A stretch of DNA of 64,000 nucleotides, taken from Baylisascaris procyonis. Lineage: Eukaryota > Nematoda > Chromadorea > Rhabditida > Ascarididae. The DNA lies in the NCBI GenBank assembly GCA_037389465.1, contig JAZARR010000171.1, positions 3,224,001-3,288,000 on the forward strand, given 5' to 3'. Every line of letters starts with the position of its first letter. The first letter of the stretch is position 1. The notes below the pieces were generated by a model. The model was not told where the DNA came from, did not search any database, and worked only from the letters and a program-made list of their open reading frames with translations. The position numbers and the translations under genes were made by a program. This document shows positions 51,512 to 62,859 of the stretch, piece by piece.

Positions 51512-53710
51512 CATTTTCTTTTCTATTGTAATTTCGTTTAGACGATAATTATATGTTATTGTTAATATTAGCGCAAAATTTCGCAGTTGAATTTTGCATA
51601 GCCATTATTAGGATCTCGTCTAAAGTACTTAATATCATAAATATATCACTAATAAACGAGACGGGGTTATTCCTTACCGACGGTTATTTTTGATGCACTA
51701 CAGTTATAATGATAAAAATTCGTTGATTGTCTAGCGAATTCAATTTTCTTTTACACAAATAATATTTTAGTATTTAAAAAAATTATTGCAGTCAAAAAAG
51801 ATCAACTATAGTAAAGAGAAGAGCAAAGAGATTCCTCTACCTGAATGTTCTCTCATTAATAAACGATTATCCGTTTAGGTAAAACTCTTTTAAAAAGTAA
51901 AGAATAGGAATCATTAGTCTACAAGATGAGCTATTTTAATATTGTTTGAAATGGGCGCATAAGCATCAACCAGCTTATCAACCAGACATTCCATAGAAAT
52001 TGCAACTCATCGTTCTAGCGACATTTAATATATTTATGGATTTATTATAAATGACCTATATTGTAATAAGTAATGCCCTCCATTACCTCCCCCCCCCACG
52101 GCCACTATAATGTTGTATTCGTTTTTCCCTTATGTATTTCTTGCTCAAATGTGTGTAATGATCGCTATCATCTGGCCAACATATTTTCATTTTTCGGCAA
52201 TGATTCATCGTTCTTATTTGCTGCCAATGCACAATCGTTCTATTTAGAAACTCCTATGAACAGCAATAAACACTCTTGAGGTGTTTCACGAAAAATATTT
52301 GATAGAGAACAAGGCAACATTATATTCAACTAAAGAGTATAATTAATAACTCGAAAAACACTTACACTGGGATGTTATACTATAATAGTGGACGCGATAT
52401 TGTAATCTTTACAGTTACAATGTGCTATGAGCTATGAGAGAAGTGTATGATAGCCGAATAAACATCCATAATGTGCGCATCGAAGAAACACAGAGGACAT
52501 CATTTTTTCGCCAGTCTATTTGCTATGCTCGACGATGAAGAAACTTCCCCACTCCCGTCTCCCTTTTGCGTTCTGCCGGACCCGTACCATAAGGATTATC
52601 CGATATTTCTACTTAAGAAAGCACCGTTTAGTCGCAACAGTGAAGCCAGAGTAGACATTTTCTATTTAAGGAAAGTAATATCCTTCGTTTTTCCCGATGG
52701 ATCTTTTTGCAAAAAGGTCATGGAAACCACGATATATGTTCATTTTTGAAAGTGACCGATATTGTGTTTCAAATACGAAAATAAGATGACGAGTGTATAT
52801 TCATTCGTGAATATTTTCCGGTCGGGTATTCAAGCAAACTGTTGCACTCGCTGATGACACAAACAGCGAGCATATGCTCTCAGCATTTGTTAACTTATAG
52901 AAATCACAACCTCGGAAATGAGCCAACAATCAACTATAATTCGAGTTATAATTACTCATAGTTGGCGTAGTTGTCAAATCACAGTTGCGGACAGCCGTCA
53001 ACTCATTTCGACAGAAGGGAACGTCGTAACCCTCGAACAAGCCGTCTCCAACGTTGTACTTCTACTGGCGAAATTCTCGGTCTACAGGGTTTCGTGTTAC
53101 ACCGCATAACATTGAACTCCACCAGCCGAAAGTCGCTGCCATTTAGTTCAACTAAACCATGTCACTGATCACGACAAAACCGCTCAGCGTCGGAAACTGT
53201 CCGGGAACTATCTCCAGAACACGCAATAGGAAATGGGTTTGTCAGCATGAGAAGCAGAGAAAAGTACAAAGATAATAGAAGAGAGGAAACACGTTTCATG
53301 TACAAAAGATGAGTCACTGCATGGTCGTTTCCAGCAACAAGTAGGAACTACAGCGACAGTGATTGACTTTCTTTTTTTAAATTTCACCACCACAAGCTAC
53401 TTTTCGTTGTTTAAGTATGAATGACCTAATGAGAGCATATCGAATCCCTTCTCACTATGCATACTGTGTTAGTCATCGGCAACGACTTCTCTAGAAATGT
53501 TTTATGGCGTTAAAAAAACTTCGACGGAAATGAAAGCAGTAATCAAGTTGTATAGTCATACTATTATATCGATGCCTATGGATTGGTACCATAAATTTAA
53601 ATGCCCACAAATATAACCGCATCTCTGTCTGTATAAAGCCTTTAGGCAATCAACCGATCGAGCTCGGATGAGACATAGCAACAGACCTTCCTTCAACGCG
53701 AAAAGTACAT
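51512..53710. other. No well-supported gene
   Basis: A plus frame at 52471-52749 starts with ATG (MCASKKHRGHHFFASLFAML), and both strands are open over 52920-53170. No splice pairs or domains were recognised. Confidence 0.35.
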
Positions 53711-53852
53711 AGATTTCTAGGCGAATTTTCCTGCAGTATGTGCGATTTGTGTGGAATAATAATAGAATCGAGTCCCGCAAGAGATTTCTAGGCGGATTTT
53801 CCTACAATATCTAAGATTTGTGTTGAATTATAATGGAATCAAGTTCCGCAAG
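53711..53852. repeat. 71-bp tandem duplication
   Basis: Copies 53711-53781 and 53782-53852 start AGATTTCTAGGCG and end CCGCAAG, differing at about 11 positions. They abut the GC-rich island that follows. Confidence 0.9.
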
Positions 53853-53855
53853 CCA

Positions 53856-54130
53856 TACTCCATCACCTGTTCGCGGTGCGGGAGAGGCAACAGGTTTGGG
53901 GATTATACCAGCGAAGCGTTATGCTCTGTCCGGTTCTACCATGCTTGAAAGGCTCCCAGTATGTCACGGGGTGACAACTGCGTGTCTGATCTTCAATGAC
54001 CATCCCGCTAATTATGGAAAGGCGATCCGCTGCTAGAGGGGCGCGAGGGCCAGTAACCCGAATGTTACTGCTACAAATCTGCGAAAGGAACTCGACAGAT
54101 CCAAGATCCGCGTCGACCATTGACAAATGG
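53856..54130. mobile_element. GC-rich island, probable dispersed repeat
   Basis: Sharply richer in GC than its surroundings and open on both strands (minus: RVTGPRAPLAADRLSIISG, HGRTGQSITLRWYNPQTCCL). It lacks splice sites, domains or terminal repeats that I can see. It shares the 13-mer ACTCGACAGATCC (or complement) with the island at 60480. Interpreted as a copy of a dispersed repeat. Confidence 0.35.
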
Positions 54131-55395
54131 ACGGATCAGATCTTCAGGTGAATCATGTGAAAAATGGGATCAAACAATATTTACATCAGAATTGCTGGTG
54201 CTTGTGGGTGCATGAGTGGCGCATGCGTGTGTCGTCTGTCCAACCGCTTATCTGCTTCTTGAAGTAGCATTCAGCAGGTCGAGTTGTTTCAGCTACTTTG
54301 CCAAATGTACATACTCAGTAAGACACCAGCCAACTGTCACTAACTTAATATTCCAACCAGCAGAAAAATTTGCACATTCCACAACATGCTGATTCGAATG
54401 GCTTTTCAATGAGTTACCGCCATTTTTGATGGGTTCGACCAGTTCGCACAATATTTTCTAGCATTTACACGGCATAGTGCATGTACGTATGCTTGTGTAC
54501 ATTCATTTATTCGCACGTTTGATCATCACTGATACGATCAAGATGGAATAAAAATTGCTGATAAATTACGTAAAACGAACAGCTAGATAATTATTAAATC
54601 AATTAACTGTTAGTTAACCTATAAGGCGATCAAATTTTTCAGTATTCAAAACGATTTTGAAAATATAAAATAAAAACTGTAAATTTTAGACGAATTATGT
54701 CAAGCTATAAGCAAAAATGGTGACATTGTTACAATTGAAATTTGTCATTCCATTCTATATTTTCACATTCTCAAAAAAATAGGGATCTAGCAAATTATAC
54801 TTGCAATTCACATTTATTAGACTGATATGAATTCTATCGTTCAGCCAACTTTAGATGTGATTTGTTAATAAAAATTGAGAATTTTTGTATAAATCATTCA
54901 TTACAATCGTCGGTGAACGTTTTAGAAAACAACATAGAAATATGTCGTTCGAAAGTGATCTTATCATGGGAATATTTAGCCGTATATCACAAGCTTATCA
55001 GTTTCATTCAAATTTAATTTCGCGTCGGCTTTAATCATGTGTTTTTAATCAAAAGCATCCTTATTTTAAACTGAAATTTTATATACCTTGTTTGCTGGTA
55101 GAATTTACGAGTGTAAGATGGCCTTATAATGGGATCCGACGATTTGCTTGCAAATGGTTTACTAAAGAAATTAGCCAAAAAGTTGTTTTTCTTTCGATTG
55201 CATACAGTTCAAAAATTTTATGCTCACACAACTGCGACATCTTTTTCCCATAGCCGTTTATATCTTTCCGTCTATTTCAGTTCCAATTATGCTTAGCCAA
55301 TATATTTTTGATGCTCCTTCTTGATAACTATTATCTGAGGAATTTTACAGAATTCAACCAATCGAGCAACTTCGATCTCTTTATCTATAGCCTAG
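54131..55395. other. No gene seen
   Basis: AT-rich. Around 54960-54990 a short stretch resembles 3999-4035 (TGGGAATATTT...CACAAGCTTAT), too short to call a family. Confidence 0.4.
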
Positions 55396-55622
55396 CGATC
55401 GCTTCAACTGGTGGATGATGGGAATCAAGGATATATTCCACCAAATTCATCTGACATCCAGTTGAGGAGAAACGATCCCTCCGCTCCAACCCGTCCCCAG
55501 CCTCTGATCCACATCAAAACTCTTTTTATCTCGTTGCCGAAACGACTTCCCCTCATTCATCTTTTGTTGCTTCCATCTGCTCTTTCAATGCCTATGCAAA
55601 ATATAGCAGACGATAAACAGTC
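55396..55622 (+). CDS. Possible internal exon, 75 codons
   Basis: Follows CTAG and ends at a donor CAGTC|GTGAGT. It reads SLQLVDDGNQGYIPPNSSD and LRRNDPSAPTRPQPLIH, then a hydrophobic/basic stretch. No partner exons were found, so it remains a candidate. Confidence 0.25.
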
Positions 55623-55819
55623 GTGAGTGAATACAACATTTGCATATTAAGTCAAAACACTGCTTTTTGTTATATACGCTAAAAATGTACCCCAACAGTT
55701 CACGCATGAAAATATGCACAAAATTTAGTTGGCTATGCTGAAATTTGCATATCGAATTCTGAGGAAATGAAGTCTCTTTGCATCGACAGACTCGAGAGAA
55801 AGATTCTTGCTACATTGAA

Positions 55820-56040
55820 GTTTCTACCTTCTGGAAACCTTTCTTACCTTTCAACTATTATCACTCCTCTCTTCATGTCAGCTCTTATCGCTGCTCTCCT
55901 CATAAGGTCTTCATCCCCTCTTCTTCCAACAGCCCTCTTTTGTAACAGCTCCCATCAAATCCTTCATTCTTTCCCATACCAGTTTCCTTCATGCCACCTC
56001 TATTCACACGTTCCTCATAATAGCTCTTATCATTAGCCCG
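55820..56040. repeat. Pyrimidine-rich low-complexity stretch
   Basis: Plus strand dominated by CTCTTCATC/CTCCTC-like words. The 89-codon Ser/Leu frame through it is likely an artefact of composition. Confidence 0.6.
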
Positions 56041-57648
56041 TGCCTCTCGTGTCAGCCCTAGGAATGATGGATGGCTTCAAATTAGACTGGAGGATTGACG
56101 CTTAGCTAAGTCTGAATAAAGAATTAAGTCGTCTAACCTATTTGACCGATCAAATTATAAAAGCTACTCTCTTCATTCTCGCTATTCAAAGTATTAAGCT
56201 AGTCGCTTCCATACGAAGCGCCACGATTTATTCGCATTTCCCATTTTCTCGTTTCTTATCATCAAGCTACGCGTTCTTTCTTGATTTCTATTCCTACAAT
56301 CATACCTTTCATCAATGTCTTTTGTCCTTTTGAGTCTGGGAAGCATTTTAGGAATACGAAATGAATTGTATTCTTAGGAACATTTTGGGAACATTCGTGT
56401 ACTCGACTGTTTCATTGCAGTTTTATTGTTCTTCAGTGAATAAAGATTCCTTCCTGAATGGTAATATGTGCACTCTTGTTAATCGTAGGGATCACTAAGG
56501 GTGGTCACATCGATCCGCATACATCATTTGCATAACTGAGGAACGCAATTCGACGTGTTTATAGCGTATTGAAGAACAAAGCGACCCAAAATATGATTAC
56601 GTCTTCAATGTCTATTGCCTTGTGTTACACATTCTGCACTCTTTAGACAAATATTGCAACATAATTAAACCTCATCGTGACATCTGCTCATTTCCCTCAT
56701 CGGGTAGAAATTTTATATTTCCCATTGTTTTGTCTAAATCATGCTTGTTTAATTATCAATTTTTTTTTATATTATCCTTTTCAAGGAAATTTTAACGCTC
56801 ACTATTTACAGCTGTAGCTGGCAACAGTTACTGCCATCAAAAACTTATACACCATCAACGCATTACATACAAAGCTCATAGTAAAAGTATCTTGCTGTAA
56901 AATGATTGAGTAATGATATTTTAGCTTTTCAATCATCTTTTTCAGTCTTACACCACTGATTACAAATGAAACCTCAAAAGATATTCTTGCATAAAGATAT
57001 TCTCATCCAAAATTTGCATGACTGTCTAACCGATTAATAATATTTACATTCGTTTGAATCCATTTTTCACCGAAATTTCAAACAGCTTCGATTACTGAGT
57101 AAGTCATTCTTTAAAATCTTTTTTTTTTTATCGTTAGAACACAATACAACAGACACTTAATTAGTGAAGATGCGCTACATAAGAGTAAGCGCTATTTGCA
57201 TATATGTATTTCGTTCATACGAGCAAGCAGTTTTGTGATTCAGCATCAAATATGAAAACATACAGAAAAATACCTTGAATTATAACTTATCCAACTGCTT
57301 ATATAAATATTTCAAAGAAATTAAGAAATATTTTAAAGGAATTAAAGGGAAAGAAATTACAAATGATGAAGGAGTGAACGAAAAAGTTGAGAAAAATATA
57401 AACATTCCATATTTTGGCATACGTATGCATAGGTATGCATACGTATGCCAAAATCACTTTTGAAAATCTTCGCAGTTACAAATGCAATAAAATATCAACA
57501 ATTTATTGTTGAAATAGAAATTTTGATAAAATATAGCTGCGGAGGATTCAAATAAAACTGCGAGCAGCATACGGAAGCAGCCAGAAAGGAAATTCTTTGG
57601 ATATGAGGAGTAAAGAAGCTTTATTTGCACATAACTATATGAAACAAA
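56041..57648. other. No gene seen
   Basis: AT-rich. A perfect short palindromic motif built on GCATACGTATGC lies near 57417-57450. Confidence 0.4.
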
Positions 57649-57918
57649 TTATGCAATGTGTGTGGAAAATCCCATACTTGAACTAATAAATAAAGGTGAG
57701 ACAATGAGATGCAGTTGAAATGCCTCGAAGCATTTTATGAGAGCAATGTGCTTCCTTGCATCCATAATATGTGAGGTCAACTCATTCCAATAGCGAGTAC
57801 CTTTAAAATGAAACGAATTGCCATCAGTATTAAGAGCATATCTAACGAAAAATTTGACTAATGGCTCATTAATGGAAAATTTTACGAATTGATGGGTGAA
57901 AGCAGATGCGCTTTCCAA
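57649..57918 (-). pseudogene. Possible LINE reverse-transcriptase C-terminal fragment
   Basis: The 89-codon minus frame contains FVRYALNTDGNSFHFKGTRY, then WNELTSHIMDARKHIALIKC, FEAFQLHLI. The order Arg...Phe...(G)xRxWNxL...A...F resembles the extreme C-terminus of non-LTR retrotransposon polymerases, where W-N-x-L is followed by a final helix. No reverse-transcriptase core is present nearby, so this would be a truncated remnant. The match rests on a short motif only. Confidence 0.35.
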
Positions 57919-60479
57919 AAATTTGAAAGAAATTTGAATTGCTCAACATATGATAAGAATACCGTTAAATTTAGCGTAGTGCAGAGCAGATATACACCCC
58001 GTAAGTTATCAACTATGTCTCTTCGCTAGCAGTGCTTAAAGCAGAGAAAAAGGTAGGGTGAAAACGAGCTGAAAATAGTATGGAGAATTGGGGGGAGGGG
58101 GTGGGAGGAGGTAAGGAAATAAGGAAGAAAACGCAAATATGCGTTTCCTGTTTGACATTGTTTTAGAAGTATGGGGAGATGAGTGCTCGCGGAAGGAGAC
58201 TTATCTTCCTTCAGTTAGGATTTATACCATACCCGTGTAATATATCGCGGTAGCGTCCCTACATTGGTGGATGTCATATTAAACCTAGTTCTGTATTTGC
58301 TTATAATATCTAAGTTTTTCCGTTGAATAGAACATCCCTCTATATCGCAACAAAGTGGTATACTGATACGTGATGAGGTGTTCATTTGAAGCAACGATCA
58401 ACGACACAGCCCATATTGGTAAGGTGATTGTGGTGAAATGGTTGACTAGCACATTCTCTGGTCCACAGCGTGAATGCTCACTCGATTGACGCAAAAAAAG
58501 TGCATGAAGCATTAATGAACGATGCTTTGAGATGGGCAAATAAAGCATATTGGTGTCGTTATGTTCTACGGCGCAAACATTGCCCCACTACCACTTACGG
58601 CAATCATTAACACGATATAATTCTCTCATTTCATCTCTCAACTCCAATTTCCTCCATCTAACAAAGTACTTGTTGTAATAAACTTTCGATAATTTTCACT
58701 AGCATATCCATTCATATGGATTATTTCAAAACAGTTACTCTTTTATTTGAAGGAAACATTAGCCCAACTTGGATCAACTTGCTCAAAAAATACGGAACAA
58801 CAGTAACTGAGCAATTCAATCCGTGATCGATTTTGTTACTTGAAAAGTAGATAATTGGAGCCGGAACTGTTGAAATGATTGCTCACAGAACCCTACACAC
58901 CAGCATTTCGTTGTGAAAAGATATCATAATTTCCTACGAAGTCGAGCAATTTCCCACAGAAACCTATTGCATTTCGCACCCAAGTAATCGCTACTATCAC
59001 AGAGGTAATCAGTCGAAAAGAGCGCTTTTTTTTGAATAGTGCACTGAATGGGTTGAAAGCATTTGCTATTGAGATGTGGTATTGGTCGGGGTTGCGGTTG
59101 GGTATGGCTCTGAAATGAGCCACAAATGCTTCTAATTAACCGAATCCCAAAAGATCGTATACGGCTGACGATGCCATTTTGGCAGTCTCATCTTTATTTG
59201 TGAATTTATCCAATTTTCGATACATCATTGTGAATGCACATTCGAATGCCATCGATCCCCCCACCCATCAATGGTTGTAAGCCCTTCAATAATGCACGGA
59301 TCCATTGCATCAATTAGTCGAAATGCATAACGCATACACAATCGTTAATGCCTTGCTTGCTTGTATTGCTCACAATTGCATCATTGCGTTATTCCATTCC
59401 AACCTTTTCTCTTTTTTTTGAAGTTTTCATTCCACTCAATTGTCACTCATTTTAGATAAATCGACCCATCTGCATACGATGCGAAAATTCTAATTAAAAT
59501 TGATAATAAAAATTCAGATCTTTGATGACACTCTCAATTGCACACTTCATCGATGGTCATTACCAATAATGCTGCTGAAATTCGATGGATCGATGTTTAA
59601 AGTTTCTAACCGATTACGGTAATTATCTTTCGCATTATTTATTTGTTCCGTGATAATATTGTTGGTGAAGAAAAGTATTGAAAAATTTGAGAGATATACG
59701 TCAAGATTAATCGATAGCAATTCACACTCTCAGTGGCGTCAAAAGGAAAATATCTTTAATATTCGAGATATTTTTATGAGTAATTCTCGTAATTGATGAT
59801 GTAACGAAGAGGTTTTGGACTTTGATATTGGAAATGTAAAATTCTTTCAAAAAATGATTTTCGTTTATCGAAAAATCATAATGGACATTGAAGTGATTTC
59901 ATGAAACAGTGAAGAAAATATTTCCTGAGAACGATACTAATTAATTGGTAAGAAAATTAGATGTATGGTTCAATATAAGGTGAAGTGATCGTAATTTATT
60001 ATAGGACAAGATAGCGCACTCATAGAGGAATATTTAGAGGAGGCAAATGAAATATTCAAATGGATTTGCGCCATATTTTGCAGTGTTTTGCTGAAATACA
60101 CATAATAATAGAGTAGATGTGAGTGAATTGATAGAGAAGAGCATACATCAAGGATGAAAAATTTAGGAAGGCTCTTTTTCCTGTTCGGACTTCCTGCGAA
60201 TAGCAAATTTTGTTGCTTCTGAGATTTTGGTGAAATATTGTAGGTCTCATTTAAGCAAGGTTTTCAATATTCAATATTTTTTCAAAGGCTTTACGATGAG
60301 AGGAACAACTGGGTTGAATATGCTACTTCACTTTTGTGTTGCAACATCTCCAATTGTTATCGAGGATATCAGACGCTGGGATTTGTTAGGTGCATGATGG
60401 CTGCTCTTTGTGAGATTTGGTGCAATTTTTATCGCTTGCCTCTTTTTCCATTTCGTCGTTTAATTCTCTAATTTCCTCT
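57919..60479. other. No well-supported gene
   Basis: A short ATG frame on plus (58373-58489: MRCSFEATINDTAHIGKVIV, ends RECSLD) contains an internal GTAAGG donor and looks protein-like but is unsupported. A purine/G-rich tract lies at about 58087-58130. Confidence 0.35.
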
Positions 60480-61060
60480 CAGTGATGGCCGCATCGGCAG
60501 CCCGACAACGACCTTCTGGATCGTTCGATAGGCCAAAGTGCCGGCTGCAGGAAGTGCGCACAAGTCGTCGCGATAGGGCAAAGGCACATGCTTCCCGGTC
60601 ACGCAATGCCATAATGAAACTAGACCATGCGGGGGAAGTAATCTTCCGAGACAAGCGCCCATATATTTCTTCGGTAGTGGATGGCTACCGCCTCTTTTGA
60701 TACCCCGAGAATTGCCTTCATGTGATCTAGCCATTACTGGGTCACTCTCGGAAGCATTTGAGTATGCAGGCGATACACGGTGATTCATGATGCAACGTTA
60801 TAATCGTATGCTGTGGGGAGAAAATTTCTGATTAAGTGGAATTCAGGCTGAAAGCAATGAGGTAATCAAGGACCCCGACCGGAAAGCCGGAAGTGGGGAA
60901 AGGAGGCAAATGAAGGGAAAAGAAAGGTTAGAAAGCTATCCGATGAAAAAGCAGGTCAATCACTTACACGCGAGCCTCAAAAGCAGGTAGAAAACGACCT
61001 GAGAATTGATTCCTAACGGGATCTGTCGAGTGCGCAATGTCCAGCCATTAAGTGTCAGTA
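60480..61060. mobile_element. GC-rich island, probable dispersed repeat
   Basis: Positions 60480-60800 are open on both strands (plus: MAASAARQRPSGSFDRPKCR; minus: WHCVTGKHVPLPYRDDLCAL). The plus frame starts next to a good acceptor (TTTCCTCTCAG), so a real exon cannot be excluded. GC content falls sharply at both edges. It contains GGATCTGTCGAGT near 61020, shared in reverse orientation with the 53.9-kb island. Confidence 0.35.
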
Positions 61061-61571
61061 CGGCATTTTTGAAGTTTTAAAAGATGCGACCAAAACATGC
61101 AATTGAAACTTTTTCTATTTGAATATATAGGTAAATATCTTGTTAAAAACGAAAACATCTCTGCATAGTGATTGGTAATGATCCAAAATTTCATTTAACG
61201 ATTTACCTTTGTGTTCCTAAATACCGATCCTCGCAACGACCCGATATGCGAGTACTGTTCGAAATACTTTTCTTATTCTACGATGTTGTTGCTGTTACAT
61301 CTTTGCATTCATTTTACAGCATACAGTAGCATTGTATGCACTAACACTGGGGTACTATTCACACATTATTTCGACGATCTGCTCAATGCAGATATGAACA
61401 TATTCAGAATGCTGGGAAATTCTGCAGCATAAACATACAGGTTTTACAAAAAAATTTCAACGATACTGGAAGGAATCCATATTATATTTGTAAAGGCTGT
61501 AAAAGTTGCAAATTTGGAAAACCGATTCCCAGCGCTAATTCACGATTATGAGCAAATGTACGGAAAGCAGA

Positions 61572-61691
61572 GTTATCACCTCAGAGTTAGAGTTACTACT
61601 TCAGAACTGGAGTTAGTACTTCAGGAATTATTAACTTATGATCAAGGTTATCAACTCAGAGTTCGAACTGTTACCTCAGAGTTCAAGCTAA
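61572..61691. repeat. Two diverged 45-bp direct repeats
   Basis: GTTATCACCTCAGAGTTAGA... at 61572-61616 and GTTATCAACTCAGAGTTCGA... at 61647-61691, about 80% alike. Both lie in frames open on plus (LRVRVTTSELE / LRVRTVTSEFK) and minus. Confidence 0.7.
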
Positions 61692-61914
61692 CCAAAGCAT
61701 CTTGCAAGAAGCTGGCAAATTTCGAAGCCTCTTTTTGATTTGAATCGTAAAATACACATTCAGGTGATTCAATATGTTCAAAAACGAAGCTGTGAAAAAC
61801 GAAACATAACCCTACAATTAATTCGTAGACATTCTTCATTTCCCCACAAAGCTTACTTTTCGATTCTCGATCATTAAAACGACAACAATTCTCAGCAATA
61901 TAAATAACCCACAA
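61651..61914 (-). CDS. Coding-like 87-codon frame
   Basis: Minus frame without its own ATG, preceded by CTATAG. It reads ENCCRFNDRESKSKLCGEMK, NVYELIVGLCFVFHSFVF and KEASKFASFLQDALVSLNS, then a stop. It overlaps the direct repeats, and the plus strand is also open. Unproven. Confidence 0.2.
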   Translation of the reverse strand: MWVIYIAENCCRFNDRESKSKLCGEMKNVYELIVGLCFVFHSFVFEHIESPECVFYDSNQKEASKFASFLQDALVSLNSEVTVRTLS

Positions 61915-62135
61915 CTATAGTACTGAGGGTTCTGTCCGGAAATCTAGCAGCCTCATTTTTCAAATTTGTTTCTCTTCATTATATGATAATTTTTGAACAC
62001 AGTCACTCCTCCTAGTTCCTATTTTTGGATACTGTAATTATTAGCTGGATAAGCTAAGACGGCTTAAAATATTATCATGTTTCACTTAAACATTTCCAAC
62101 ATAAGCGATAAGCAATATTCACTAGTGATGTATAG

Positions 62136-62296
62136 TGGGTTGTCATTTCAATGCTTCGATTCCATTTACGGATGCATTTGCTAGTCAAGCTTACGACGAC
62201 AACGAGGACGCGTCGCGTGTGATCGGCGCCGTGGAGGATGACGGTGATGATGCGCCGCCTGCAGCGACATCAGTACTTGCAGAGAGGGCCCACTAA
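62136..62296 (+). CDS. GC-rich terminal exon of an unidentified gene
   Basis: The frame ends GDDAPPAATSVLAERAH and a stop at 62296, preceded by SQAYDDNEDASRVIGAVEDD. Acceptors at 62135 (TATAG) and 62184 (TTTGCTAG) both keep the frame; the first adds GCHFNASIPFTDAFA. Codon use is strongly GC-biased (GCG, GTG, GGC, GCC, CCG) unlike anything else in the window, which suggests a conserved or highly expressed gene. The acidic C-terminus looks cytoplasmic. Upstream exons were not identified within the window. A real coding exon is likely; identity is unknown. Confidence 0.5.
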
Positions 62297-62790
62297 TTAC
62301 GTTTGCCCCTATCTATCGCAATAGCTATGCTCTGTTTTCTCTTGCTATTTCCTCACCCCAACAATAGTTCTATTGCTTGTCACTACTTTGTTACCCTTTC
62401 ATATCCCTTCCCATCATCGATATCGCTGCTTATTTTGTCTGATTGTCGGTAAATTCAAACGATACACCTGAATACGTTTAATTATGACCTATAGTATATA
62501 AAGTAATTTAGATTTTGTGGTATATTTATGTGAAATATATTCATGGTTTAAACATTTTAAAAAATTTTCCTCAAAAGGCACCAACTCTGCAGCGAAATCA
62601 TTATTAATGTTACTCTTCACTAATCATATAGAATGCGGACACTTCTTTCTCATATGTTTAAATAATCGTGATATTCAACTTCCAGTTAGAGTATTCTATC
62701 GCCTTTAATGGAATCTTTATTTCTAGGTCAGCATAGAAGTACTGACGTTGAACTACTCTTCATCTTATAGGCAGGCTATCCTCAGTAGAC

Positions 62791-62859
<69 letters not shown>

